Of a stretch of DNA of 37,798 nt, positions 9,708 through 20,242 are shown in pieces. The stretch is from Prochlorococcaceae cyanobacterium ETNP18_MAG_14 (GTDB lineage Bacteria; Cyanobacteriota; Cyanobacteriia; PCC-6307; Cyanobiaceae), in NCBI GenBank assembly GCA_030741055.1, contig JASLWC010000009.1, forward strand, positions 1 through 37,798. Reading direction: 5' to 3'. The position numbers were made by a program, and so were the translations under genes. Within the stretch, counting starts at the first letter, position 1; every line of letters starts with the position of its first letter. The notes under the pieces were generated by a model. It was not told where the DNA came from, did not search any database, and saw only the letters and a list, made by a program, of their open reading frames with translations.

Positions 9708-10727
9708 TTGGCTGAAACGTCCACAATTGTTGGTGGAGTAGCTCTAGTGGGCTGCGGTAGCGCCACACCAACCCAACGAATTAGCAACGACCAGCTCGGC
9801 CAAAGGGTTGATACAAGCGATGCATGGATCCGCGACCGAACAGGCATCGGTTCACGCCGCGTCATCGGACCGGATCAGACACTCACCGGACTAAGCCATC
9901 AAGCTGCAACAAGTGCCATGACAATGGCTGGCTGGGAACCAGAAAGTATTGACCTGATCCTCCTGGCCACATCTACCCCTGATGATCTATTCGGTTCGGC
10001 ACCACAACTACAAGCACTTTTAGGAGCAAAACAAGCGGTGGCTTTTGACCTGACAGCCGCCTGCAGTGGTTTCCTTTTCGCTCTGGTCACTGCTGCCCAG
10101 TTTCTACGTACCGGTGCGATGCGTAGAGCACTCGTGATCGGTGCAGACCAGCTAAGCCGCTGGGTCGACTGGGATGATCGCCGCAGTTGTGTGCTGTTTG
10201 GCGATGCAGCGGGAGCTGTTGCTTTAGAAGCCACTAGCCCAAATCAGAATGGACTTCTGGGCTTCCAGCTCAAATCAGACGGCAGCCGCGGTAACTGCCT
10301 CAACCTGCCTCAAGTTCAGAATTATTTATCCCTGGTATCAGGCAATAGCCATCAACAAGGAGGCTTTAAGCCAATCCAGATGAATGGACAAGAGGTCTAC
10401 AAATTCGCTGTCCGAGAAGTGCCCTCAATCCTTCAGAGCCTGCTTGCAGCGACCAACACAAACCCAGAATCACTGGACTGGCTGCTGCTTCATCAAGCAA
10501 ACCAGCGCATCCTCGATGCTGTGGCGAATCGATTCGAGATTCCGCAAGCAAAAGTGCTCAGCAACCTTGCGGAGTACGGCAACACATCGGCGGCCACCAT
10601 CCCGCTAATGCTCGATGAGGCAGTGCAAGACGGCAGAATTAAACCGGGTCAACTGATTGCAAGCAGTGGTTTCGGGGCTGGCCTCAGCTGGGGGGCAGCA
10701 TTAATCCGCTGGCAAGGCTCCGCGTAG
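9708..10727 (+). CDS. fabH: 3-oxoacyl-ACP synthase III (TTG start)
   Basis: 'TSDAWIRDRTGIGSRRV', active-site 'DLTAACSGFLFAL', 'LLLHQANQRILDAVANRF', 'YGNTSAATIPLML'. Confidence 0.95.
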   Translation: MAETSTIVGGVALVGCGSATPTQRISNDQLGQRVDTSDAWIRDRTGIGSRRVIGPDQTLTGLSHQAATSAMTMAGWEPESIDLILLATSTPDDLFGSAPQLQALLGAKQAVAFDLTAACSGFLFALVTAAQFLRTGAMRRALVIGADQLSRWVDWDDRRSCVLFGDAAGAVALEATSPNQNGLLGFQLKSDGSRGNCLNLPQVQNYLSLVSGNSHQQGGFKPIQMNGQEVYKFAVREVPSILQSLLAATNTNPESLDWLLLHQANQRILDAVANRFEIPQAKVLSNLAEYGNTSAATIPLMLDEAVQDGRIKPGQLIASSGFGAGLSWGAALIRWQGSA

Positions 10728-10756
10728 GCTCCGCCTACATCGCTGCAGCATTTCAG

Positions 10757-11653
10757 ATGACGATCGCCTGGGTGTTCCCTGGTCAGGGCTCACAGAAGCT
10801 GGGCATGGCTGATCCGATCCTCAGCCTTGCCGATGCCGAAGAGCGCTTTGCCTTCGCCTCTCAACTAATGCAGCGTGACTTATTGGCCATTTGTCGTGGC
10901 ACCTGTCAGGCCGATACTGATCCAGCCGACCTAAATGACACCCGAAATACTCAACCCGCACTATTTGTAGTGGAGTCATTATTAGTAGATGAACTCCGCA
11001 GACAGGGAAGGCAAGCTTCCTTGATGGCAGGTCACAGCCTTGGTGAACTTATAGCTCTATACGCGGCTGACGTTTTTGACGTGAGCACAGCGCTAAAACT
11101 TCTCCTTCGCCGTTCTGAGCTAATGGCTGCCGCCGGTGGTGGCGCGATGACGGCCGTATTGGGCTTCGACCGCAACCAACTAGATGACCTTGTAGCAGCA
11201 ACAGAAGGCGTAGTGATTGCTAATGACAACAGTGCAGCACAGGTGGTTTTATCGGGCACACCTGAGGCTGTCGCTCAGCTAAGCAGCCAGCTAACCTGCA
11301 AGCGAGCGATTCCTTTGCCGGTCTCAGGGGCTTTCCATTCGCCATTCATGGCTGATGCCGCCACAGCATTTGCCGCTGAACTTGATCAGGTGACTTTCAA
11401 GGACGCCAGTGTTCCCGTGCTCAGCAATGTCGACCCAACCCCCAGCTGCGATGCCAGTCTGCTCAAGCAAAGGCTCAAACAGCAGATGACTACAGGTGTC
11501 CGCTGGCGCGAAACCATGGACACCATGACCAATCAAGGGATCAAAACAGTGGTCGAGATCGGCCCTGGCAATGTGCTCAGTGGACTAGTGAAGCGTTCTC
11601 TAGAAAGAGTAGCCACCAATCAACTGGCTAGTGCTGATGACCTGGGGATTTGA
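10757..11653 (+). CDS. fabD: Malonyl CoA-ACP transacylase
   Basis: 'WVFPGQGSQKLGM', 'MAGHSLGELIALYAADV', 'SGAFHSPFM'. Confidence 0.95.
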   Translation: MTIAWVFPGQGSQKLGMADPILSLADAEERFAFASQLMQRDLLAICRGTCQADTDPADLNDTRNTQPALFVVESLLVDELRRQGRQASLMAGHSLGELIALYAADVFDVSTALKLLLRRSELMAAAGGGAMTAVLGFDRNQLDDLVAATEGVVIANDNSAAQVVLSGTPEAVAQLSSQLTCKRAIPLPVSGAFHSPFMADAATAFAAELDQVTFKDASVPVLSNVDPTPSCDASLLKQRLKQQMTTGVRWRETMDTMTNQGIKTVVEIGPGNVLSGLVKRSLERVATNQLASADDLGI

Positions 11654-11656
11654 ATT

Positions 11657-12367
11657 TTGGCCCAAGCAAGCCCTCTGTCGAGCACAAACATGCAGGTGCT
11701 GAAAACACCTCGGCCAAGTATCACCTACCGAATCGTAAGCCACCTACTGGTATTTCCCCTCTTCCGTGGTCTCTTTAGGGGACGCACCTACGGCAACGAA
11801 AATGTACCTAGCCAGGGCGCTGTCGTGGTCGTAGCCAATCACGGCTCTCAGCTCGACCCTCCCCTGCTAGGCCATGCATTGGGACGCCCCGTAGCCTTCA
11901 TGGCCAAGGCAGAACTTTTCCGTATCCCCCTGTTAGGCGCAATCATCCGTGCCTGTGGTGCTTACCCCGTAAAAAGGGGCGCCAGTGATAGAGAGGCCAT
12001 CCGCATGGCCACCGCTCGACTAAGCGAAGGTTGGGCTATAGGAGTGTTCTTGGATGGCACTCGCCAGGCCAATGGCCGGGTAAATGCACCAATGCCTGGC
12101 GCCGCCCTGCTGGCTGCTCGCAGCGATGCACCTCTGCTTCCAGTAGCAATCATCAATAGCCACCGTGCCCTTGGCACAGGTGGTCGCTGGCCACGACTAG
12201 TGCGGATACAGCTTCGCATCGGAGAGCCCATCCCCGCTCCTTCCAGCCGTCGCAAGCCCGACCTAGAAGCCACCACAGCGGAACTTCAACGGCGAATCAA
12301 TAGCTTGCTGGATCAAGGGCTGGTGAACTCGGCCGAAAAGAGCCTCCCCCCACACTCTCATCGCTGA
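11657..12367 (+). CDS. plsC: 1-acyl-sn-glycerol-3-phosphate acyltransferase family (PlsC-like)
   Basis: NHGSQLDPP (NHxxxxD motif), 'GVFLDGTRQANGRV', lipid-synthesis gene context. Confidence 0.87.
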   Translation: MAQASPLSSTNMQVLKTPRPSITYRIVSHLLVFPLFRGLFRGRTYGNENVPSQGAVVVVANHGSQLDPPLLGHALGRPVAFMAKAELFRIPLLGAIIRACGAYPVKRGASDREAIRMATARLSEGWAIGVFLDGTRQANGRVNAPMPGAALLAARSDAPLLPVAIINSHRALGTGGRWPRLVRIQLRIGEPIPAPSSRRKPDLEATTAELQRRINSLLDQGLVNSAEKSLPPHSHR

Positions 12368-12941
12368 AGCCCTCTGACCAATGCCGTTGGGCCCAATACT
12401 TAAAATCCCGACCAGTAGCCACCCAGGCCCAAGCCCTTAGCCAATCGCCGATCCGCTTTTCCCACCCCTCCTCCTGACAGTTTTCCGCACAAGAAACAGG
12501 GATGCCTGTAAGGCGAATACCCCTGCTACCGGCAACAACATGACCCACGGCCATAGAACGCGGCAGATGGTCCTCACTGGTAACTAGTAAGACATGCTGA
12601 ATGCCCTGAAGGTGCAATTCATCAACAAGAGATGTGAAATTACCAAGAGTGTCTTTGGCGCGGTAATCGAGCTGAACCTGACTCAAAGGGATGCCCGCCT
12701 CACGCAGCAACCACTGCGCATACTCCTGGTTGCTGCCACCACTAACGATCAGAGGCAAACTCAAATCCCTGGCCAATCGAACCCCAATATGCTCACGATC
12801 AACATCTCCTCCCAGCACCAAGATCAACTGAGGAGGGTTCCGGTTAATTAGTGCATGCCTATAGGGACGAAGAGGTCCGGCAGCAATCAGCCAAAACAAC
12901 AGTCCTCCTACGGCAATCACTCCAGGACGAAACCATCTCAT
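12297..12941 (-). CDS. DUF218/YdcF-ElyC family membrane protein
   Basis: 'LILVLGGDVDREHIGVRLARDLSLPLIVSGGS', 'KDTLGNFTSLVDEL', 'VTSEDHLPRSMAVG'; N-terminal TM segment. Confidence 0.82.
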   Translation of the reverse strand: MRWFRPGVIAVGGLLFWLIAAGPLRPYRHALINRNPPQLILVLGGDVDREHIGVRLARDLSLPLIVSGGSNQEYAQWLLREAGIPLSQVQLDYRAKDTLGNFTSLVDELHLQGIQHVLLVTSEDHLPRSMAVGHVVAGSRGIRLTGIPVSCAENCQEEGWEKRIGDWLRAWAWVATGRDFKYWAQRHWSEGFSDESVGGGSFRPSSPALDPASY

Positions 12942-13615
12942 CCGCTCAGATCCACCGGAGATGTGGGGTAGAGAGGAAGAGCCTCCGTCCAGGGCCCTAG
13001 TTGGCCGAGACGATGAGCGGCTGCGCAGAGCTCCAATAAATGCTCCACATCCTTAGCAACATCATCTTGAGCATGAAGAGCAGGGGAAACCTCAATACCA
13101 TCAGCCAATAAATGGGGTGTTGCCAACTCAACGGCAGTAAGAGCAGGGCCCTCTTCTGCAGCCATTTGCAACTGATAGCAACCAGCCACAGTCCCCCTCC
13201 GCCGCATGGGTTTCACGATCCAAAACGGCTTTTGCATCTGCTCTGGGCTGAGCGCAATGGCCAATCGAGGAGCCATCAAAGCAAAACTACTTACCCCATC
13301 AAGAGAACAACCAAGCTGCTGAGCCAGAGTTCTTGCCATGACAACGGTTAAACGTGTGCCGGTAAATCCACCAGGCCCTGTGGCGACCGCCAAGCGAGCC
13401 AGATGCGGCCAAGATGCTGCTGGCAAAAGCTCTTCGACGCAATTAAGCAAACTATTGGAGAGCCCGCGTCCTATCGGGAAGGTATTGCTACGCAAACTTG
13501 CCTTGGGATCGCGGCAATCGAGAACAGCAACTCCAAGGGTTTCAGAAGAACTATGAAGTGCCAAAAGCAGATAAGCCTGCTCCTCTCCCAGAGTTGAAAT
13601 CGCCTGAGCGGTCAT
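12938..13615 (-). CDS. tsaB: tRNA t6A modification protein TsaB (YeaZ)
   Basis: 'LLALHSSSETLGVAVLD', 'LAVATGPGGFTGTRLTVVMARTLAQQLG'. Confidence 0.88.
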   Translation of the reverse strand: MTAQAISTLGEEQAYLLLALHSSSETLGVAVLDCRDPKASLRSNTFPIGRGLSNSLLNCVEELLPAASWPHLARLAVATGPGGFTGTRLTVVMARTLAQQLGCSLDGVSSFALMAPRLAIALSPEQMQKPFWIVKPMRRRGTVAGCYQLQMAAEEGPALTAVELATPHLLADGIEVSPALHAQDDVAKDVEHLLELCAAAHRLGQLGPWTEALPLYPTSPVDLSG

Positions 13616-13863
13616 CGCGGCAATTCCTTCCCCGGAGAAAATCGCTGCCAGCGCCCATGATCTACAAGGAAGCTACCGCAACTACGCACATCCCATTCCA
13701 CACCTGTAGAGCCGCCAGGCAAATCAAGCACACTGATATGGATGCTCGGATTCTTGGGCTCAAGATCAGGCATTGCATTGAGATGAGCAACCCCGTGCTG
13801 CCGCTCTACCGCGTGATAGGCCTGGCAACGATCGACCCAGCGGCAGTCCACACAGATGCACAT
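13612..13863 (-). CDS. ycf34: Ycf34 family protein
   Basis: 'MCICVDCRWVDRCQAYHAVERQHGV' cysteine-rich N-terminus; the ORF track start at 13908 is 15 codons too long. Confidence 0.88.
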   Translation of the reverse strand: MCICVDCRWVDRCQAYHAVERQHGVAHLNAMPDLEPKNPSIHISVLDLPGGSTGVEWDVRSCGSFLVDHGRWQRFSPGKELPR

Positions 13864-15100
13864 GCCCTCCTCAAACTCTTCTGCACCCATTCTGGAGGGC
13901 GATCCCATTGTCTGGGCACAGGCCCTTTGGAAACAACTGAATACTGATCGATGGCCACTATCAGTTCAAGAATTACCAACTGGAACGGTCCTTGTCGGAG
14001 GTGCCGTTCGTGATGGCCTAATCGGCCGACTCCAGAAGCACCCTGACCTTGACCTAATAGTTCCAGAGAGAGCTATAGAACTCAGCAACAACTTGGCCAG
14101 AACACTTGGAGGCAGATGTGTTGTCCTGGATAGCAAGCGCGACATTGCGCGCTTGGTGATTGAAGGTTGGACCATCGACCTTGCCGCCCAGGAGGGAGCC
14201 AACCTTGAGGAGGACCTCTGGCGCCGAGATTTCCGTCTCAATGCAATCGCCCTCACCCTCGAAGCCATACCTCGATTAGTGGATCCGACGGGCGGGCTAA
14301 GTGATCTACAGCAAAAAAAACTTGTGGTGGTTCACGAGCAGAACCTGCTCGACGATCCCCTCAGGTTGCTGCGTGGTTTGCGTCTGATGGCCGAACTGCA
14401 GCTAACCGCGGAAGCCCAAACCTGGGCATTGATACATCGCCACCACAAACTTCTGCCTCAAGCCGCCCCTGAAAGGATCCAAGCGGAACTTCAACGCATC
14501 GCAAATGCGCCCTGGGCCGATGAAGTGCTAACGCTGCTGCCAAGCACTGGCCTGCTGAATTCATGGCAAAACACCAGCGCAATAATCAGCCAACCACCAC
14601 CCTGCAATGAGGATGCCAAAGCCCTAACCCCTTTAGAACAAAAACTGGCACTCCCCCTCGCTCGTCTGACATATCTACTCAGCGATGAAGGGCTGTTCCA
14701 ATTGCGCTTCAGCAAAAGACAACGCCAGCGCTGTGAATTCCTGCGGCATTGGCAAAACCACAACGACGGCAAGGCATTTGCAAACCTGGCCGAAGTTGAT
14801 CGAATGCAATTACACCTAGATCTAGAAAAAGATCTCCCAGCCCTAATCCTGCAGCTACCTCTAGACAGCCAACTGCAATGGCTTAAGCGCTGGCGCAACC
14901 CCAATGATCCTCTTTTCCACCCATCTTCTCCAGTAGATGGTCATTTACTGCAAAAGAGCCTTAATCTCCCCAAAGGTCGAAATCTGGGTGATCTACTCCG
15001 CCACCTCTGCCAAGAACGAGCCTTTGGTCGTTTGCACAATCAAGAGCAAGCCTTGCATGAAGCAAGTCACTGGTGGAAGCAAAAACAAACCTTGCTGTGA
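13856..15100 (+). CDS. tRNA nucleotidyltransferase / poly(A) polymerase family (CCA-adding-like); start 13856 or 13862
   Basis: 'VLVGGAVRDGLIGRLQKHPDLDLIV', 'RRDFRLNAIALTL', 'DPLRLLRGLRLMAEL'. Confidence 0.9.
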   Translation: MHMPSSNSSAPILEGDPIVWAQALWKQLNTDRWPLSVQELPTGTVLVGGAVRDGLIGRLQKHPDLDLIVPERAIELSNNLARTLGGRCVVLDSKRDIARLVIEGWTIDLAAQEGANLEEDLWRRDFRLNAIALTLEAIPRLVDPTGGLSDLQQKKLVVVHEQNLLDDPLRLLRGLRLMAELQLTAEAQTWALIHRHHKLLPQAAPERIQAELQRIANAPWADEVLTLLPSTGLLNSWQNTSAIISQPPPCNEDAKALTPLEQKLALPLARLTYLLSDEGLFQLRFSKRQRQRCEFLRHWQNHNDGKAFANLAEVDRMQLHLDLEKDLPALILQLPLDSQLQWLKRWRNPNDPLFHPSSPVDGHLLQKSLNLPKGRNLGDLLRHLCQERAFGRLHNQEQALHEASHWWKQKQTLL

Positions 15101-15182
15101 TTAACTGCACTTGCAATAAGGACATCGATCGACCTGATCCACATCCTTTCCCCACTCCCTCTTTCCACTCCCCTCTTTTTTC

Positions 15183-15626
15183 ATGAGCGTCCGCCTTTAC
15201 ATCGGCAATTTGCCGCAAACTTTTGAAAGCAAAGAGCTGGAAACACAGCTAGCAGTTGTGGGAGAAGGTATTCGCTTCAAGGCAGTTCTTGATCGAGAAA
15301 CAGGTGGCTGTCGTGGATTTGGCTTCGCCAATGTCGATGATGAGAAGGTCGCTAATGAAGTAATTGAACAGTTCAACGGCCGAGAATTCAACGGCAACAA
15401 ATTGAGAGTGGAGCGTTCTGAGCGACGTAATTCAAACGAGGGATCCGGTGGTGGTTCACGCCGCAATGGGCAAAGTGCTGGCAACAATGCCCCAGGATCA
15501 GCCCGTAAATCAGCTAACAAAGTTGTACATAGTGATGCTCCTACCGAAGCAGCACCTGATCCTCGTTGGGCTGGAGAACTTTCAAAACTTAAGGATCTCC
15601 TCGCCAATCAAAAAACAGCCGTTTGA
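15183..15626 (+). CDS. RRM-domain RNA-binding protein (cyanobacterial Rbp type)
   Basis: RNP2 'RLYIGNLP', RNP1 'CRGFGFANV', Gly/Ser/Asn-rich linker. Confidence 0.92.
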   Translation: MSVRLYIGNLPQTFESKELETQLAVVGEGIRFKAVLDRETGGCRGFGFANVDDEKVANEVIEQFNGREFNGNKLRVERSERRNSNEGSGGGSRRNGQSAGNNAPGSARKSANKVVHSDAPTEAAPDPRWAGELSKLKDLLANQKTAV

Positions 15627-15646
15627 AGCATGTTTTTAATTAGCTA

Positions 15647-15681
15647 CTGATTGCCCAAGCTCAACGCGCCTGGGCAATCAG
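15647..15681. terminator. Possible bidirectional terminator hairpin between RRM gene and crtB
   Basis: CTGATTGCCCA (15647-15657) / TGGGCAATCAG (15671-15681), 11-bp perfect stem with 13-nt loop, between convergent genes; no strong T tract on either strand. Confidence 0.5.
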
Positions 15682-16605
15682 ATATGAAAGAGGGAGATCA
15701 ATCAACTTCGTCCAACGGTTTACATATGCCCGATTATTGAACACGTCATAATCAAGGCGTTCGATTGAATCAAGTATTCCCCTATAGAGACGCAATGAAG
15801 CCCATACTGGCCAACGAGCATCTTTAGAAAGCCAGCGCACCCCAGCTTCCGAACGGGCGAACCAATCCCTGGCACGCTGCAGTTGAAATGCCATCAACTC
15901 CTTCCAGGCACTATTCAATCTTCCAGCCATCAAGTCTGCTTCTGAATAGCCAAAGCGTTCGAGATCTTCCTGGGGAATGTAGATACGTCCACGACCACGA
16001 TCCTCACCTACATCGCGAAGAATATTGGTGAGCTGATTAGCAATACCCAAAGCAATAGCAGCATCAGATGTCTCTGGAGAGGAACTCCAAGGCGCTGTTG
16101 TGTAAGCAGGATCAAGGCCCATTACGTGCTGAGTCATCAGGCCAACAGTGCCAGCCACTCGATAGCAATAGAGCTCTAGCTGCTCAAAAGTGGCGTATCG
16201 ATGTTGATTCAGATCCATGCGTTGCCCCTCAATCATGTCTAGATAAGGCTGTATCGACTGAGGGAAACGTTTCAGGGTGTCTGCCATGACCAAATCCAAA
16301 CCATTGCGCACCTGACCAGCAAACATTGCTCTAGTGCGTTCTTCCCATTGATCTAGACGATTTGCCAGTTCCGAAACAGGGCGCATCTGAGCTTCCGAGC
16401 TATCCATCAGCTCATCTGTACGCCGACACCACACATAGATAGCCCAAATCGCTCTGCGCTTGATGGGAGGCAACAGCATGGTGCCGAGGTAGAAGGTTTT
16501 CGCCCATTGAGCTGTCTCCTGCCGACAAGTCTCATAGGCCTCTTCAAGACTCAAGCAAGCTTGAGCACTAAGAATCGATGAATCCTGCGGCGCTAGCTGA
16601 GTCAT
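15661..16605 (-). CDS. crtB: Phytoene synthase
   Basis: 'YLGTMLLPPIKRRAIWAIYVWCRRTDELMD', 'ALGIANQLTNILRDVGEDRGRGRIYIPQEDL'. Confidence 0.95.
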   Translation of the reverse strand: MTQLAPQDSSILSAQACLSLEEAYETCRQETAQWAKTFYLGTMLLPPIKRRAIWAIYVWCRRTDELMDSSEAQMRPVSELANRLDQWEERTRAMFAGQVRNGLDLVMADTLKRFPQSIQPYLDMIEGQRMDLNQHRYATFEQLELYCYRVAGTVGLMTQHVMGLDPAYTTAPWSSSPETSDAAIALGIANQLTNILRDVGEDRGRGRIYIPQEDLERFGYSEADLMAGRLNSAWKELMAFQLQRARDWFARSEAGVRWLSKDARWPVWASLRLYRGILDSIERLDYDVFNNRAYVNRWTKLIDLPLSYLIAQAR

Positions 16606-16608
16606 TTG

Positions 16609-18048
<1,440 letters not shown>

Positions 18049-18134
18049 TCAACCCTAAAAGGAACCCTCCCCCATGCACTTCCTAAAATCCCTTCAATTG
18101 CTCTAGCGGTCCCATTGCCGGACCAGTCCATACC

Positions 18135-18482
18135 ATGACCGAGACCCTGCTGAAGTGCACCACCCGCCACATAAGGATCTTCACAGCCAGGGTTGAAAAC
18201 CATGATCTCGTTCTAGATCCCAACCAGCTGACACTTGATCTCGATCCCGACAACGAGTTCCTGTGGACCGAAACGGTCATAGAGGAAATGCAGCAAGGCT
18301 TCAAAGAATTGGTGGACTCCCATGCAGGAGCTGAGCTAAGCGACTACAACCTGCGACGAATCGGCTCGGAGCTAGAGGGAACAATCCGACAGCTGCTGCA
18401 AGCTGGGAAATTAAGCTACAACCCTGAGTGTCGTGTGCTGAATTACTCCATGGGGCTACCTCGTACCCCTGAGCTGTTGTGA
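18135..18482 (+). CDS. ndhM: NAD(P)H-quinone oxidoreductase subunit M
   Basis: '[22 protein letters not shown]', '[13 protein letters not shown]', '[21 protein letters not shown]'. Confidence 0.92.
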   Translation: MTETLLKCTTRHIRIFTARVENHDLVLDPNQLTLDLDPDNEFLWTETVIEEMQQGFKELVDSHAGAELSDYNLRRIGSELEGTIRQLLQAGKLSYNPECRVLNYSMGLPRTPELL

Positions 18483-19132
18483 ACCGTTCCCGTTACAACC
18501 GCCAATCACCTCGTGATGACTACGGTTACGAAGACAGGCGTCCAAATCGCTACGACCGCCGCCGCCGCGATGAAGGCGATAGTTACAACGAGGGCCGTTC
18601 CCCTTCAGGGCCCTCTGGCCCTCCCCCCCCATCAGGAGGTAACGGAATCCGTCTGAATCGAGCCAGCCTCGCTGTGCTCGCAGGGGTTCTTATTGTGGGT
18701 ATTGGCATCGGCAGTGCTGTAACTAGCACCACTGGGGGCGATCAAGGCAATATTGCTAGCGGTCAGCAGCTGGATATGGCTGTCCCCGATCCTGAATTCT
18801 GCCGGCAATGGGGAGCCAGTGCCCTCGTCATTGACGTTGAGATGTACACCACACTCAACCCTTCCAGCAGTTTCGTCACCCAGCCCAGCCTGCAGCCTGG
18901 ATGCGTAATTCGTCGAGAAAACTGGACGGTGCTGGAAAAACAAGGCGCTGTCACCAATAACCAGGTGAGAGAGTGCAAGCAACGCATGAATACCTTTGCC
19001 TACATCGGTTCAATCCGCGATAAACCCATAGTCCGCTGCGTCTACCAAACCGATATCAGAGACAACAAATTCATTACCAAAGGAGTTGCTGACGATTCTG
19101 TGGGCGTAACACCAGAAGCAGATCAGTTCTGA
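18479..19132 (+). CDS. DUF3172-family protein, one TM helix, Arg/Tyr-rich N-terminus (GTG start)
   Basis: Downstream of and overlapping ndhM by 4 nt; hydrophobic segment '[18 protein letters not shown]'; family recalled from cyanobacterial genomes. Confidence 0.8.
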   Translation: MNRSRYNRQSPRDDYGYEDRRPNRYDRRRRDEGDSYNEGRSPSGPSGPPPPSGGNGIRLNRASLAVLAGVLIVGIGIGSAVTSTTGGDQGNIASGQQLDMAVPDPEFCRQWGASALVIDVEMYTTLNPSSSFVTQPSLQPGCVIRRENWTVLEKQGAVTNNQVRECKQRMNTFAYIGSIRDKPIVRCVYQTDIRDNKFITKGVADDSVGVTPEADQF

Positions 19133-20112
19133 ATTGAATCCTGAACTTTGCTCTCAACACCAACGGGCCTGGTCTGACGAAGGGGGCTGTCGGCACTTGC
19201 GAAAACTGGCAGCACATCTCGTCTGAAGGCCTCCGCTGCCCGAGAGCAGTAACGCGCAGGATGGCTGATCAACTTCAGCTGGCGCCGCACCTGCAGATCA
19301 GCCACCACCGGCTTATGCACAGTGCCAGCAGTCAGTTCACGCTCGATCGATACCACAGGCAGGAATGCTGCTCCGAGGCCTGACTGAACAGCATTCTTGA
19401 TCGCCTCAAGAGAATTGAGCTCCATCTCTATCCGTAAGCGCTGCACATCCAAACCGGATCGAGCTAGCAACTGATCAAGCATCTTGCGCGTAGTGGACTG
19501 AGAGTCGAGGCTAATAAAACCAAGACGGTAAAGATCTTCTTTGGTGAGTTCCACGAGCCTTGACAAGGGATGCTTCACCGGCAGCACCAGGGCCAGTTCA
19601 TCACTGGCGTAAGGCACCACCTGAAGAATTTCATTGAGCTCCGAAGGGAGCTCACCACCAATGATCGCCAGGTCAATTTGACCATTGGCAATACTCCAGC
19701 CGGTGCGACGGGTGCTATGCACTTGCAGCTGCACAGCTACATCCGGGTACTTCTGCCGAAACAAACCAATCATCCGTGGCATCAAATAAGTGCCCGTCGT
19801 CTGGCTAGCCCCTACTACTAAAGATCCACCTTTGAGCTCATGAAGATCATCAAGAGCTCGACATGCTTCCTGGCACTGACTCAAAATCCTTTCGCAGTAG
19901 CTAAGTAGCAAGTGACCTGCTTCGGTGAGTTGAGCCTTTCGACCACCTCGATCAAACAAGGAAACTTCTAACTGCTTCTCGAGGTTCTGAATCTGCAGGC
20001 TCACCGCCGGCTGGGTGACGTAAAGACTATCCGCTGCTTTCTTGAAGCTGCCCTCACTCACGATGGCGTGGAGGATACGCAACTGATCGAGGGTGAAAGG
20101 CAGATCGGCCAT
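19123..20112 (-). CDS. rbcR: LysR-family regulator, RbcR/Ycf30-like
   Basis: '[61 protein letters not shown]'; MADLPF start chosen over the longer ORF start at 20181. Confidence 0.82.
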   Translation of the reverse strand: MADLPFTLDQLRILHAIVSEGSFKKAADSLYVTQPAVSLQIQNLEKQLEVSLFDRGGRKAQLTEAGHLLLSYCERILSQCQEACRALDDLHELKGGSLVVGASQTTGTYLMPRMIGLFRQKYPDVAVQLQVHSTRRTGWSIANGQIDLAIIGGELPSELNEILQVVPYASDELALVLPVKHPLSRLVELTKEDLYRLGFISLDSQSTTRKMLDQLLARSGLDVQRLRIEMELNSLEAIKNAVQSGLGAAFLPVVSIERELTAGTVHKPVVADLQVRRQLKLISHPARYCSRAAEAFRRDVLPVFASADSPLRQTRPVGVESKVQDSIQN

Positions 20113-20136
20113 AAAGGACCTGCCAGCCAGGCAGCA

Positions 20137-20155
20137 ATTACAGAAAAACTGTAAT
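20137..20155. promoter_or_regulatory. Candidate LysR-type operator (dyad ATTACAG-N5-CTGTAAT)
   Basis: Perfect 7-bp inverted repeat 24 bp upstream of the LysR gene start, in the divergent intergenic region. Confidence 0.5.
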
Positions 20156-20242
20156 CGGAAAACCCTAGACACCAGAATCAAAAATCATTGCAATGGGCCC
20201 TTGGCACAAATTTCGTCTGGAGGTCATCACAGCAGCCTTGTG

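Noticed and set aside
14491-14904. 137-aa minus-strand ORF antisense to the CCA-enzyme gene
   Set aside because: Arg/Ser/Cys-rich shadow ORF; no support.
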